A program made the position numbers and the translations under genes. The notes under the pieces were generated by a model. The model was not told the DNA's origin and ran no database searches. It saw only the letters and a program-made list of their open reading frames with translations. From Acanthopleuribacter pedis (GTDB taxonomy: Bacteria > Acidobacteriota > Holophagae > Acanthopleuribacterales > Acanthopleuribacteraceae): a stretch of 64,000 nt of DNA. Below are positions 28,901 to 35,966 of this stretch, in pieces; the stretch's first letter is position 1, and every line of letters begins with the position of its first letter. Where the stretch lies: positions 186,001 to 250,000 of the forward strand of contig NZ_JAFREP010000011.1 in assembly GCF_017377855.1 (NCBI RefSeq), written 5' to 3'.

Positions 28901-30107
28901 CAAAGCCTGGCAGGACCTCGAAGGCCGCTACGCCGTTGCCGTCGGTGTCGGTCCTGCCAAGAAAACCACTGCCGGATTCGGGGTGGAGGGCGACGGATAC
29001 GCCCGCGGGGTGGGGCGTGCCGTCCGCGCGCAGGAATTCGGTTTCGATGGTGACGAATTGCACGCGCATCGGCGTGCCGTCGCCGGCTTGGACGCGGTTG
29101 GATTCGCCCCAGCGTTGGAAGCGTTGGACGCGAAACCCGTAGTATTGGCCGGGCGCCACGTGGAAGCGGACGCGGCCTTGGGCGTCGGTCGTGGCCGAGG
29201 CGAGGGTGGCGTCGTTGTTTTCGGTGAACAGTTTGAGTGATTGACCGGGGACCGGGCTGCCGTCGGCGCCGAGGAGTTCGCCGGTGATCGCGGTCAGGTT
29301 GAGGCGCAGTACCGCGCCGCTGCCGGAAGTTACGGTTTCGGCCGCGGGCAGGTCGACGTCGTAGCGGCGCAGGGTGGCGGTGTAACCAAAGCCGGGGTAA
29401 ACGTCGAGCACGGCTTCGCCCGCGTTGTCGGTGCGTTTTTGGCCGAGGTACTGGTTGGTATCGCTGTAGAACAAAACGGTTTGGCTGTTCAAGGGATTGC
29501 CGTCGCCGTCCAAAGCGCGGGCGATCAGGGGTACCGCTTGCAGGGTGACCAGGGTGTCGGCCGGGATTCTGGTGAGCGGGGTGGTGCCGCGGTTGCCCGC
29601 GCGGTCGTTGTAAAAGAAAACCGTGGTGCCGGGATAGACCTCGAAGCGGGCGATGCCGTCGCTGTCGGTGCGGGTGCGGTAGCCCGCGTTGTCGTTACCG
29701 TTGCGCACGTTGACGTAAGCGCCGCGGTAGGGGCTGCCGTCGGCGTTGCGGAGGCGAACACCGGCCGAGACCGTTTGCAGGGTGAGGGTGGTGGTGCCGG
29801 TTACGGTGACCGGGTCGCTGTAGGCATCATGTCTGAGGATTTCGGAGCGCAGGTGAACGCGGCTGCGTTCGCGCACTTGGTAGCGAATTTCGCCGTCGGC
29901 GTTGGTGGTACCGACGTAGAGCACGCGATCACTGTCGCTCTCGATGATTTGGAGACGGGTGTTGGGAAGGGGTTGGTTGTCTGAGTTGAGGACGCGACCG
30001 ATCACGGTGGCCTCGGTTTGACCGAGCGCGAAACCGGTGCTGTAAACCAGGAGGACGGTCAGCAGGGCGAGCCCGCGTGACCGGGGAGCGGCGTCGAAAA
30101 AGCGCAT
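19914..30107 (-). CDS. Giant exported SpvB/VCBS/RHS-repeat protein
   Basis: Predicted 3,397 residues. ATG 30107 gives a signal peptide (RGLALLTVLLVYSTGFALG) and follows GAGG; a longer frame to 30149 has no such support. Domains in order: twelve repeats of about 75-80 residues of the carboxypeptidase-regulatory/Cna-B type, most with ADGxP near the start and FEVxPG in the middle (about 30-980); two fibronectin type III domains (about 1080-1270); an SpvB-like domain with GLGWTLQGFSGITR; about seven VCBS/FG-GAP calcium-type repeats (DFNGDGLIDT type); a long YD/RHS repeat region; and the RHS core with GRFMTPDPIRQ and NPYNATDPSG near residue 3090. The final ~300 residues contain a hydrophobic segment and a Pro-rich tail with no toxin motif I recognise. 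No small immunity-like gene follows. Such proteins form closed shells around C-terminal effectors or act as surface adhesins. Isolated here, with no secretion genes adjacent. Confidence 0.85.
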   Translation of the reverse strand: MRFFDAAPRSRGLALLTVLLVYSTGFALGQTEATVIGRVLNSDNQPLPNTRLQIIESDSDRVLYVGTTNADGEIRYQVRERSRVHLRSEILRHDAYSDPVTVTGTTTLTLQTVSAGVRLRNADGSPYRGAYVNVRNGNDNAGYRTRTDSDGIARFEVYPGTTVFFYNDRAGNRGTTPLTRIPADTLVTLQAVPLIARALDGDGNPLNSQTVLFYSDTNQYLGQKRTDNAGEAVLDVYPGFGYTATLRRYDVDLPAAETVTSGSGAVLRLNLTAITGELLGADGSPVPGQSLKLFTENNDATLASATTDAQGRVRFHVAPGQYYGFRVQRFQRWGESNRVQAGDGTPMRVQFVTIETEFLRADGTPHPAGVSVALHPESGSGFLGRTDTDGNGVAAFEVLPGFDYTSSISHLRATAVSTPVTAGNGQNMRLQTTRLLGEYLRSDGAPHTESAVFELWTNGPVNTGAAATTDSSGRVAFEVFPGHGYHARLDIFNQTVLTNSVTSGNGNLMRLQTQRAEARFLQSDGTPHVGRPLILKREGYTAVIANLTTDAEGHAAAEVPPNQRYVVTSQRYFHSATSNAALAGSGDTLNLQTVALYGRMRNPDGSGLAGQRLILYSYNQNAPGWVVTNAQGLAKWEVFPGKNYFFRTDIQGRTLSSNTVASGSGGIMEITTAALRARVLNADGSPFSNARLYLEHNGTVTDSATTNSEGYADFEGSPGADYNVRMQYYGAIGRSNTVAAGAGELMQIQLRRFEARVLDADGNPMPAQHLHLLADGEQTTALETTNNNGIAGLDLLPGATYGWRHRINDSEKTIVAGSIDEQVLFQVGRIIGRLRTSQNQPHTGRAITLYRDNTTLGRSKSVDGNGEAAFDLYPGFPYQISTNINGTRAVSEQAESSNGLILTLQTVSVGAQVYDQDGNRIQATVYLGHENSVNIEASGVTDSQGVVDFEVFPGDTMVLRLAVNNATIGSDTLTTTDIQPLARKRVLLVPGRVQDTWLNLTPFHQTVAADGRHTASWFYAGTGGVQQFTLQRGTDDVFAQVHQEDADTTARNYRFEDPDTGNGASIAYKVLPVYEAVVPCEPATNLRTVAVTSTTVDLAWDASSDAVRYHVRYRIGEDGWVQTPSVTGTGYRLENLTPGTDYEWMLRTVCLGNWVYTQTADFATQAGCNPPPMVTLVDATDTTLTVAWPSASSATAYRVEYQIGQFVLFDEVAAAAGTSQQHTLDRLSRDTTYTIRIRSICAGGQQSDATSLPLQATTDAESLLAGYTPDSFAVSPTGQANYSIPLRVPHALGGITPGLQFTYNSSAGNGPMGLGWTLQGFSGITRQSPNLDRDGFTDRINYDNRDFFALDGQTLLPINDGANGANGTEYRTELASDLKIVSHGNSRNAPTRFEVTDENGVVRIYGRDADAIIETPDRTAVSMWVLKEVRDIVGNTMTYHYREEYGQAHAERIDFASNSATAATAQAPFNVQIHYENRPDTTFAFIKGEPATTEERIRAVSVHYGNEMIRRYDINYAPITSSTPSRVGSIVESNADGARMPIIHFEWDTDTGFFREDEIDQGQDPTELSDHWAGIYHRQGRIRFGDFNGDGLIDTYFMRGYEFKESASCVSDEIYLGDGQGGYSDIIHGVGSRVSNIPAHYDPIGLDRDSMRRNFLRTGDFNGDGLTDLLLLNGHEDPTGMDVGVHLSNGDGTYRRRLNEGPALHNTDDYLARAALDGTRLADVNGDGRTDLIYLRTPAAGSIYYADIYLADADGNLRRDWARTTTLEAPGSTGEAKLRAVRLTHLADFDGNGLIDIFHGQAAILYLQTRDGWQPVDTMALTLSGADSDAKIHSASRYKIGDFNGDGKHDLYLIRGDRNGGDPDHDLVFLSHGDGTFTEIEGPETPIDGDTADTLARDLARVRFIDMNSDGTTDVYYVNNGNGNQVDSIFLFDALGEHNRRPGYASKVQAEDPIQAMVEINALRLVDISGNAFPDIVQSYGRDGDTQVRFNRHRTPLLTRIAHENGASRTIEYSNLNDRDIYDISRPRETAAEPRRIFIDGTPFDWRNCWLYDGQGNFANQRGSYTDGGVSTNRVYSVVDNMWRTLDLSEGKDWANAPVVGPAFDNGTTDMRVPASGYPATYFIGPMTVVASTTADDGGDHRNTQSYGYEQARAHRAGYGFLGFKQVTIHDDAHKTVVTHQYGLAPNGRFGGFLVSGTTNVNGSRALHFTNRYQWHLRDGVSYLGNLTYSKRTEIEPRDGTVLRETITDADYNAVGHPVTIVRTVRNPAKPEQTLTYRTENLWRENAVWPRVQLRERRETIEETTGATTRTERWTYDADGLQETHTALAGTAYQVTKHFEFDAFGNRTHTRVTATGETPRTTSQTYDNLGLYLATRTNSLGHTVHTDYDPRWGTLTATTDVNGETTRYEHNGSGAIITTIDPRGNQTRGTAAVAGQGPYPETAPALGRYYLLTQYPGGGESLEWFDALDRRIREAKRGFDGRWIYRDQRFNATGHIEAVSRAYHPGETPVWETRAYDDHGRLAAVTAPDGVVTQYETQGSNHWVIRNAGRTDITEQRETDLAGRTIAVTNHAGETLRFRYQRLSDRMIRTAEDPAGNQTVTVTNVQGKTIRWEDPAMGLLEMTYNAFGERVTRRDALGRETRYHYDGLGRLTEQHNGDGVTTRTYDTAANGIGRLAQVTGPDGYLEERAYTPFGELARKTVRLNSQSYTVEKSFDTLGRLERLVYPSGYTLAYGFNSHGYQNRIFEPDNESRPLWNLTALNAAGQTTETVFGNGVTTRMDYLPKTGLLSRIEADHNGTQIQHLGYRYNALRHLDEQENRVVGAYEALEYDELQRLIGVENVNEEDEMELSLEYDSLGNITYKSDVGDYRYEAGAPHAVTAAGNHRYRYDAMGRMVERRTGDAVETIRYNAADMPIEILAADGSKRLQFTYDPDGMRYRQLRTVNGITTDIHYVDNLYENRRAAGGNEQIHYIFAGSQRIAVHTQTETNSHTRYLHVDRLGSLDAVTDENGDVVERHSFDAFGRRRKGNWAPATEDTTQPRINRGYTGHEMLDAFDLIHMNGRVYDPVIGRFMTPDPIRQFPYHLQGVNPYSYILNNPYNATDPSGHFFVGLAKFALWLGKATTTTAQIITAVSVGVVGAAAVAIYTHRTGGEWEQGAIKGFALGVSLSVTWFNLKAAKAVKRAANERAQETIQNLKMRRPPPGTAMPIPRNPTEPPKMSANLEYIDPATRAKDIDLELWPPEPPYSSLTFDSSAKASLIEPEPWVADTPEIAYHEKAVTAVEEVNVDTLDVEPEFPTPIAYNPTNGGGRTADSTYHSPFKRQMSLPRSSTGKFSGWGGSQNILAFDELWNYNSSINLWDFDSINANFQTQAGRIITWWEGVQEWWGEFQRTHPINGY

Positions 30108-30336
30108 GAGAACCTCGCAAAAAATAAAACCGGTGCAACGGGGCACCATCGAGTCGCCATAGGATGGCAGGGCGAGGATGAGCGGTGTGAGTGACAGCGC
30201 GTGCGATCCGCCGGAAAGTTGTCATCGGCGGTCGTGACAAATGTCATGTCTGGTTTTTTGCGGAACGGGGAGTGTGAGGATCCGCCGTTTGGTGTTCGTG
30301 CATGAGGCGTTGGGCGGTGAGACATTCGGCGGTTGC

Positions 30337-30474
30337 GGTGCTCTTTCAGAGCACATTTTCAAAATTTCCGCGGACCCATGGTTGGTTAACGGTCGCTTCG
30401 CGCCGGTAACCAACCATGGGCTGAAATCCGGCAAGGCTCCACCTTGCCACCGGTTCACGGGCCTGCGTCCCAAG
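30337..30474 (+). repeat. Family II hairpin repeat, direct copy
   Basis: Begins with GTGCTCTTTCAGAGCAC (itself a short dyad). It then carries a long hairpin at 30375-30420 (CCCATGGTTGGTTAACGG... paired with ...CCGGTAACCAACCATGGG) and CTGAAATCCGGCAAGG with a second small hairpin GGCAAGG/CCTTGCC, and ends near GCGTCCCAA. The same order of blocks recurs at 54261-55105. It lies upstream of the RHS gene. Confidence 0.75.
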
Positions 30475-30621
30475 GAAGGTTGAGGGGGAATGCGAGCCGG
30501 CGATCCTGGTTTTCGAGCTTGGATCCACGGAAGCCGGCGACATACGACAAAAGGAATCGGATTTGGCTACCCTGCTCTTGGCAACCTGTTCCTGTTTCAT
30601 CCAAAATCACTCGGGCACGGA

Positions 30622-30758
30622 TGGGACGCCGGCGTGCCTACCGGTGGCACGGCAACGCCGTGCCGGATTTCAGCCCATGGTTGGTCGCGGGCGCGCAGCA
30701 GCCGGCGACCAACCATGGGTTTACGGACCGATTCCGCGATGTGCTCTGAAAGAGCACC
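30622..30758 (-). repeat. Family II hairpin repeat, inverted copy
   Basis: Reverse-oriented copy: TGGGACGCC..., then the small hairpin as GGCACGGC/GCCGTGCC, GGATTTCAG, the long hairpin 30674-30719 (CCCATGGTTGGTCGC... paired with GCGACCAACCATGGG), ending with GTGCTCTGAAAGAGCAC. With 30337-30474 it makes an inverted pair around about 147 bases. Both hairpins keep pairing although their bases differ from the other copies. Confidence 0.75.
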
Positions 30759-30782
30759 GGCCGCCCTCGCGCGTGTTATCGC

Positions 30783-31514
30783 TCACCCGCCGCGCTGAAT
30801 GGCGGCGAGGAAGTCTTTGCGGTAGGCGTCGCCGATGGGGATCTCCTCCTCGCCGAGCAGGCACACCCCGCGGCGCACCTCGTCGACCTTGGCCAACGAC
30901 ACGATGTACGACTTGTGCACCCGCGCGAAGGCGCCCGCCGGCAGCATCTGGAGCGCCTCGTCCAACTTCATTAGCGCCATGATGCGGCGACGCTTGGTGA
31001 CCCAGGTGACGTAGTTGCGCTCGCTCTCCAAATAACGCAAGGCGGCGATTTCCAGGCGCACGTGGCTGTGACCGCTTTTCACGAAAACGAAACCCTCGCG
31101 CTGCTGCAGCGGCGGCTGAAGCGGCGCCGCCTCGGGGGTCGCCGCCTCCACCGGTTCCGTTGCGGCCAAGCGGCGCCGGGCTTTGTCGGCCGCCTGCAGG
31201 AAGCGGTCGAAGGGGATCGGTTTGAGCAGGTAGTCGACCGCGTCCAGCTCGAAACCGCTGACGGCGTGTTCGCTGTAGGCCGTGGTAAACACAATCGGCG
31301 GGGCGTCGCGCAGGGCGCGGGCGAACTGCAGGCCGTTGAGGTCGGGCATGTTGATGTCGAGGAAGATGAGGTCGACCGGGTTGTCACGTAGCCAGGCCAG
31401 TGCGTCGAGGCTGTCGTGAAAAGCCGCGACCGCCTCGAGGAACGGGGCCTTGCGGCAGTAGGCTTGCAACAGTTCGAGCGCGGGCGGCTCGTCGTCAATG
31501 ATGATGCATTTCAC
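30783..31514 (-). CDS. LytTR-family response regulator
   Basis: 243 residues. The N-terminal receiver domain has the acidic pair D7-D8, phosphoacceptor Asp53 in LIFLDINMPDLNG, a switch Thr in VFTTAY and the conserved Lys in LLKPI. The C-terminal LytTR DNA-binding domain (about 135-240) shows LRYLESERNYV and the family pattern FARVHKSYIVSLAKV. It overlaps the 3' end of its partner kinase gene by 20 bases. LytTR regulators bind pairs of short direct repeats; the likely target is the divergent ABC transporter operon starting at 32843 (inference from position). Confidence 0.9.
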   Translation of the reverse strand: MKCIIIDDEPPALELLQAYCRKAPFLEAVAAFHDSLDALAWLRDNPVDLIFLDINMPDLNGLQFARALRDAPPIVFTTAYSEHAVSGFELDAVDYLLKPIPFDRFLQAADKARRRLAATEPVEAATPEAAPLQPPLQQREGFVFVKSGHSHVRLEIAALRYLESERNYVTWVTKRRRIMALMKLDEALQMLPAGAFARVHKSYIVSLAKVDEVRRGVCLLGEEEIPIGDAYRKDFLAAIQRGG

Positions 31515-32580
31515 CGGTTTTCTCCTTGGGACAGACCAGCGTGGCTTCGAACCAGCCGTCGTTTGTTGTGGTGGTAAGGCTGCCCGCGTCGGGGCCGTAC
31601 CAGGCCAAGCGCTCGGCTAGGTTGCTGAGCCCGAAGCCGCCTGCTTCCTCGACCTGGGTTTTGTTGGGATGGATGCGGTTGCGAACCTGAAGGGTCGCAC
31701 GCCCGGCCACCATGCGCAACGCGATCTGGATCGGCGAGGGCGCTTTGAAGCTGATCCCGTGCTTGAAGGCGTTTTCCACCAGGGTCATCAACATCATCGG
31801 CGGCACCCGGATTCCGGCCAGGTCGTCCGGCGCCGTTAGGGTGATGTCGTGCTCGCGGTCCTTGGGCAGGCGCAGTTGTTCCAGTTTGATGTAGGCACGC
31901 AGGTAGTTCAGTTCGCGGTCCAGTGGGACCCATTCATCGTCGACCTCGTGGACCATGGTGCGCATCATGGTGCTCAGCGTCATCACAGCCTCCGCGGTTT
32001 GCGGGGCATCCTCGCGCAGGGCCAGCGCGTACAGATTGTTCAGCGTGTTAAATAAAAAGTGCGGGTTCACCTGGCGTTTGAGCTGGGCCAATTCGGCGCT
32101 GGTCCGTTGGTGTTCCAGTTCGCGGCGCAACTGTTGCTCCTCCAGCCAGGCCTCCGCGAAGCGGGCACCGCCGCCGAGCGCGACCAGGCCCCAGGCGAAG
32201 ATGGTGTAGGTCGGTGGCAGAACACCCAGCAGCGGTCCCAACATCTTCATATCCAGGGTGTAGGTGTAAATGACCATGGCGACCATCGCCAATTTGACGA
32301 GCACCGCGGCGGGACCGGGCCAGAGAAAGGCCCATACAAATCGGGGCGTGGATCGGTGTGCTAACCAGCGCGGCACCCACACCGCATACCCATACAAAAA
32401 GGTCAGGAGGTTGACCAGGTAACCCCAGGCAATCAAGATCTCCATCGCGCCGTTGCCGTAGGGGATGGGGTCGAGGCGGATCGCCTGAAAACCATAGACC
32501 ATCGCGGCCAGGGTCAGCGACACCGAGAACATCGCCGCGATTTTGAGGCGTTTGAAATGGGGGGTGTTGGTCAGACTCAT
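31495..32580 (-). CDS. LytS/YehU-type sensor histidine kinase
   Basis: 361 residues. ATG 32580 follows AAGGAAG closely and gives a compact membrane kinase; a longer frame to 32844 would run through the divergent promoter region and is rejected. Four hydrophobic segments fill the first ~130 residues. Then comes the His_kinase box QVNPHFLFNTLNNLYAL with His174, and a C-terminal HATPase domain with LVENAFKHGI (N-box) and GFGLSNLAERL (G-box). There is no large extracytoplasmic sensor domain, so it may sense within the membrane or through the divergent ABC transporter, as in BceS-like systems (analogy only). Overlaps the LytTR regulator gene. Confidence 0.88.
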   Translation of the reverse strand: MSLTNTPHFKRLKIAAMFSVSLTLAAMVYGFQAIRLDPIPYGNGAMEILIAWGYLVNLLTFLYGYAVWVPRWLAHRSTPRFVWAFLWPGPAAVLVKLAMVAMVIYTYTLDMKMLGPLLGVLPPTYTIFAWGLVALGGGARFAEAWLEEQQLRRELEHQRTSAELAQLKRQVNPHFLFNTLNNLYALALREDAPQTAEAVMTLSTMMRTMVHEVDDEWVPLDRELNYLRAYIKLEQLRLPKDREHDITLTAPDDLAGIRVPPMMLMTLVENAFKHGISFKAPSPIQIALRMVAGRATLQVRNRIHPNKTQVEEAGGFGLSNLAERLAWYGPDAGSLTTTTNDGWFEATLVCPKEKTGEMHHH

Positions 32581-32842
32581 AAGCTTCCTTGCGCCGGCGT
32601 GGTCCTGGACGCCTTTCAGTATAACGTCCCGGCCGGCAAAGCGCCGTTGGGATGGATCAACCGCCGCCGCGCTGGACGAAACCCGTTTTTTACGGGATGA
32701 ACCGGAACCGGGGGTGGTTTGCCGGTTGGGAGCGTCTTTGGGGTGGTTGGTCCATTGGTGACATCTTCTAAGTTCCTGACAGCGTAAGGTTTGGCTAAAG
32801 GGCGAGCAACGGAACTCGCCGTGACACGCACAGGGGGCAACC

Positions 32843-33589
32843 ATGGAAGCTTTGTTAACAGCGGTGAATGTGAAGAAAACCTATTTGGAAGGAACCCGGC
32901 GCGTGCCGGTCATCGGCGGGCTCGATTTCAATCTGTACCCCGGTGAATACGTGGTGGTGATGGGCAGCTCCGGCTCGGGCAAGTCGTCGTTGCTGTATTT
33001 GCTCGGCGGCATGGACACGCCCTGCGCGGGTTCGATTCAAATCGGCGGCGGTAAGCTGGAAGCGATGGACGAAACCAAACGCGCCCTGATGCGGCGTGAG
33101 CGCATCGGATTCGTGTTTCAGGACTTTAACCTGGTGCCCCACCTGAGCCTGTTGGAGAACATCCTGGTCGCCGGCTACCTGGGCACAACCTCACGCCGCG
33201 CGGTGCGTGAACGGGCGCGCGAATTGATGGCGTTGGTGGGGATTGAACACCTGGCCGACCGGCGGCCGGCACAGACCTCGGGCGGCGAACAACAGCGTTG
33301 CGCGGTGGCGCGGGCGCTGATTAACGACCCCGACATCGTGCTCGCCGACGAACCGACCGGCAACCTCAACGGTGCGAACTCGCGCACCATGCTTGATCTG
33401 TTCGACACCATCCACGGACGCGGGCAAACCCTGGTGATGGTGACCCACGAGCCGGCGGCGGCCTGTCGCGCCCAACGGGTGGCCTACATGGCCGACGGTT
33501 CCATTGAGGAATTCGCCTTCCCCGACCATGTCGCAAGCGAGGGTCGCGAGGCCCTGTTGCTCAACTGGTTGTCCGAGCGGGGGTGGTAA
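32843..33589 (+). CDS. ABC transporter ATP-binding protein (MacB/LolD-like)
   Basis: 248 residues. Walker A GSSGSGKSS at 41-49, Q-loop FVFQDFNLVP, signature TSGGEQQRCAVARAL (an unusual T for L at the first position), Walker B IVLADEPTGNLN, and H-loop MVTHE. The sequence and the FtsX-like permease downstream place it in the MacB/LolD/FtsE group, which drives mechanotransmission rather than classical substrate passage. First gene of a plus-strand operon of three; the permease starts one base after its stop. Divergent from the LytS/LytTR pair, with a 262-base shared upstream region. Confidence 0.9.
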   Translation: MEALLTAVNVKKTYLEGTRRVPVIGGLDFNLYPGEYVVVMGSSGSGKSSLLYLLGGMDTPCAGSIQIGGGKLEAMDETKRALMRRERIGFVFQDFNLVPHLSLLENILVAGYLGTTSRRAVRERARELMALVGIEHLADRRPAQTSGGEQQRCAVARALINDPDIVLADEPTGNLNGANSRTMLDLFDTIHGRGQTLVMVTHEPAAACRAQRVAYMADGSIEEFAFPDHVASEGREALLLNWLSERGW

Positions 33590-33590
33590 C

Positions 33591-35954
33591 ATGAAAGCGA
33601 TTGTTTTTACAGCCCTTGGCGACCTGCGCCGGCGCGTCGGCCAAACGGCGGCGCTGACCTGCGCCCTGCTGCTTTCGTCCCTGGCGCTGTTCACCGCGGC
33701 GGCGCTGTTACAGAGTTTGGATGCGCCCCTCGACGATGCCTGTGACCGGCTCAACACCAGCGCGCTGCAACTCTTTCTCGACGGCCACAGCGACGACGTC
33801 CCCGCGATGCAGGCTTGGCTACAGCAACACGAGGCCGTGGCCGCGGTGGGACCGCCGATTCCGATCTACCAAACGTCAAGCGACTTGGTCCACAACGAAG
33901 AAGCCTTCAGCCGCGCCCTCATGCTGGCGGAAAACCTGCCGCGCAAGGGTTTGGACGCGGTGCAAATCGTGACCCGGCTCGGCGACCCAACAGCCGCGGC
34001 ACCGGGCCTGGATGAGGTATGGATTTCCCACCAACTCGCCACCAGTCGCGGCATCCAATTGGGCGACACGATCACGGTTCCCCGCGAGGGCGGTCCCTGG
34101 CCCTTGAGGGTTTCGGCGACGGTGGTTGACCCCTACTTCAGCACCGACAACATTTCCCCGACGCGGGCTTGGGTCGCGCCCGGCGCCTTGGCCCACGCCT
34201 TGCCCCTCGCCGACTTGAACGAGGTTTTTCTCGGCGTCTCGCTCCACCAACGCGCTGACGCGGGTCAGGTGCGCGACGACCTGGAACAGGCCTTTGGCGG
34301 CGGCCTCTCGGGTTTCGCGCTGACCCACGAAATCGCCAAAATGGCGCACGGCATGTTTTTTCGCATCATGGCGGTTGCCTTGGGCGTGGCCGCGTTGTTG
34401 ACCCTGCTGGTTTCCATTCTGATCGTGGCGGGCGCGGTCGGCAGCGCCGTGTTTGCCGACTACCGCCTGATCGGGACCTTTAAAGCCATGGGTTATACGC
34501 CCGCGATGGTCAACCGCATCTACTTGCTGCGTTTCACCATCCCGGCCCTGATCGCGGTACCGCTCGGGCTCCTGCTCGGTTGGCTGGTGAGCGCGCAACT
34601 CTTGGCGTTGCTGGTGGGTAGCTTAGGTGTAACCGATCCGCAATGGTCGCCGCTGCTCCCGGCCCTGGCCGCCGGCGCGGGTGTGTTAACCACGGTCGCT
34701 GCCGCCGCCTGGTGGAGCGCCCGCAAGGCCGGCCGCGTCGAGGCCATGCCCGCGATTCGGTTTGGTGCCCCGCCGCCGCGCGCCGGTTCGCATCGCCGGT
34801 CCGTGCCCCTGGGCCGCTTGCCCTTGCCCGCGTTTCTCGGCGCCCGCGGCTTGGCATTGAACCCGGTGCGCGCCGGTTTCGCCGTGATCGGCATGGGGGT
34901 CGCCGTGGCCGTGTTGGTGTGCGCCGTCAATCTCACCGCCACCTTCGAGCGCCTTGGCGAGAACCGCCCGATGTGGGGCATGGCGGCAAGTGATCTCACC
35001 GTGTTCGTCGGCGGCGCCCGTTTTAGCGTTCGGTCCGAACATTTTGCGGCGCGGTTGCGCCAGGACGCGCGGGTTGCCGACTTCGTGACCAGTGGCACCG
35101 TGCAAGGTGAAATCGAGGGTGTCAAAGGGATCGCCGGCGCCCGCACCGGTGGTCGCGTGTTTGACGGCGCCCCCGAAACCGTGGGCCTGACCGTGTTGGA
35201 AGGTCGCCATCCCGAGGGCGCCGGCGAAATCGCGCTGGCGATTAACAGTGCGCTGAAAGGGGGTTACGCCCTTGGGGAACCCGTCCCGCTGTTCATTGAG
35301 GGCCAACACCTGAAACCGAAACTGGTGGGGATTTACCAAACCGGCCAAAACCTGGGTCTTGGGTTTCGGTTGCACGCGGCCACGATGAACGCGGTGCTGC
35401 CGATGTGGCAGGCGCGCACCTTCGAAATTAAAACCGCGGCCGGAGTTGATCCGGCCGCATTCAAGGACGACCTCATTCGCACCTACGGTGAAGCGGTTGA
35501 TGTCGGCTTGGCCTCCGATTTAACCGAGCAGTTGGCGGGACTGGTTACCGGCATTCGCGGCACCTTGATGCTGTTGTCGGCGTTGCTCCTGGCGATTTGC
35601 CTGATCTCGATTTACAACGACACCTTGCTCTGCTTGCGTGAGCAACAACAAACGCTGGGCATCCTCAAGGCGGCGGGCATGACCCCGGGCCGCTTGCGCC
35701 TGGTTTTGGTGTGGCGTACCCAAGTCGTCACCCTGGTCAGCCTGGTGCTGTTCCTGCCGATGGTGTTGGTCGCGCTTCCGCTGCTGCTCAACCAAATCGC
35801 CGCCGGGATCGGCCTGGTTTCTTTCCCGCTGGTCATTGATCCGCTGGGCACCGTCCTGATCGTGCCGGGCCTGCTCGCCTTCGCCTTTGCCGCCGCCTGG
35901 TGGCCCGCGCGTGGCGTGACCCGTCTGCATCCCCGCCACATGTTGGCCTATTAA
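33591..35954 (+). CDS. FtsX-like ABC transporter permease
   Basis: 787 residues from ATG 33591, directly after the ATPase stop (TAAC-ATG); the open frame extends upstream but overlaps the ATPase. One N-terminal transmembrane helix is followed by a periplasmic domain (about 60-260). Three helices come next (about 265-400), including AVFADYRLIGTFKAMGYTP, typical of FtsX domains. A second helix plus periplasmic domain (about 435-660) and a final FtsX domain with LREQQQTLGILKAAGMTPG follow. Two FtsX domains and two extracytoplasmic domains in one chain match the long MacB/YtrF/LolCE-type permeases. It probably exports or extracts a peptide, lipid or antibiotic. Confidence 0.88.
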   Translation: MKAIVFTALGDLRRRVGQTAALTCALLLSSLALFTAAALLQSLDAPLDDACDRLNTSALQLFLDGHSDDVPAMQAWLQQHEAVAAVGPPIPIYQTSSDLVHNEEAFSRALMLAENLPRKGLDAVQIVTRLGDPTAAAPGLDEVWISHQLATSRGIQLGDTITVPREGGPWPLRVSATVVDPYFSTDNISPTRAWVAPGALAHALPLADLNEVFLGVSLHQRADAGQVRDDLEQAFGGGLSGFALTHEIAKMAHGMFFRIMAVALGVAALLTLLVSILIVAGAVGSAVFADYRLIGTFKAMGYTPAMVNRIYLLRFTIPALIAVPLGLLLGWLVSAQLLALLVGSLGVTDPQWSPLLPALAAGAGVLTTVAAAAWWSARKAGRVEAMPAIRFGAPPPRAGSHRRSVPLGRLPLPAFLGARGLALNPVRAGFAVIGMGVAVAVLVCAVNLTATFERLGENRPMWGMAASDLTVFVGGARFSVRSEHFAARLRQDARVADFVTSGTVQGEIEGVKGIAGARTGGRVFDGAPETVGLTVLEGRHPEGAGEIALAINSALKGGYALGEPVPLFIEGQHLKPKLVGIYQTGQNLGLGFRLHAATMNAVLPMWQARTFEIKTAAGVDPAAFKDDLIRTYGEAVDVGLASDLTEQLAGLVTGIRGTLMLLSALLLAICLISIYNDTLLCLREQQQTLGILKAAGMTPGRLRLVLVWRTQVVTLVSLVLFLPMVLVALPLLLNQIAAGIGLVSFPLVIDPLGTVLIVPGLLAFAFAAAWWPARGVTRLHPRHMLAY

Positions 35955-35966
35955 AAGGAGGAGATA

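Noticed and set aside
30563..30982. 139-codon plus-strand frame
   Set aside because: It is built from the inverted Family II repeat and the antisense of the LytTR regulator.
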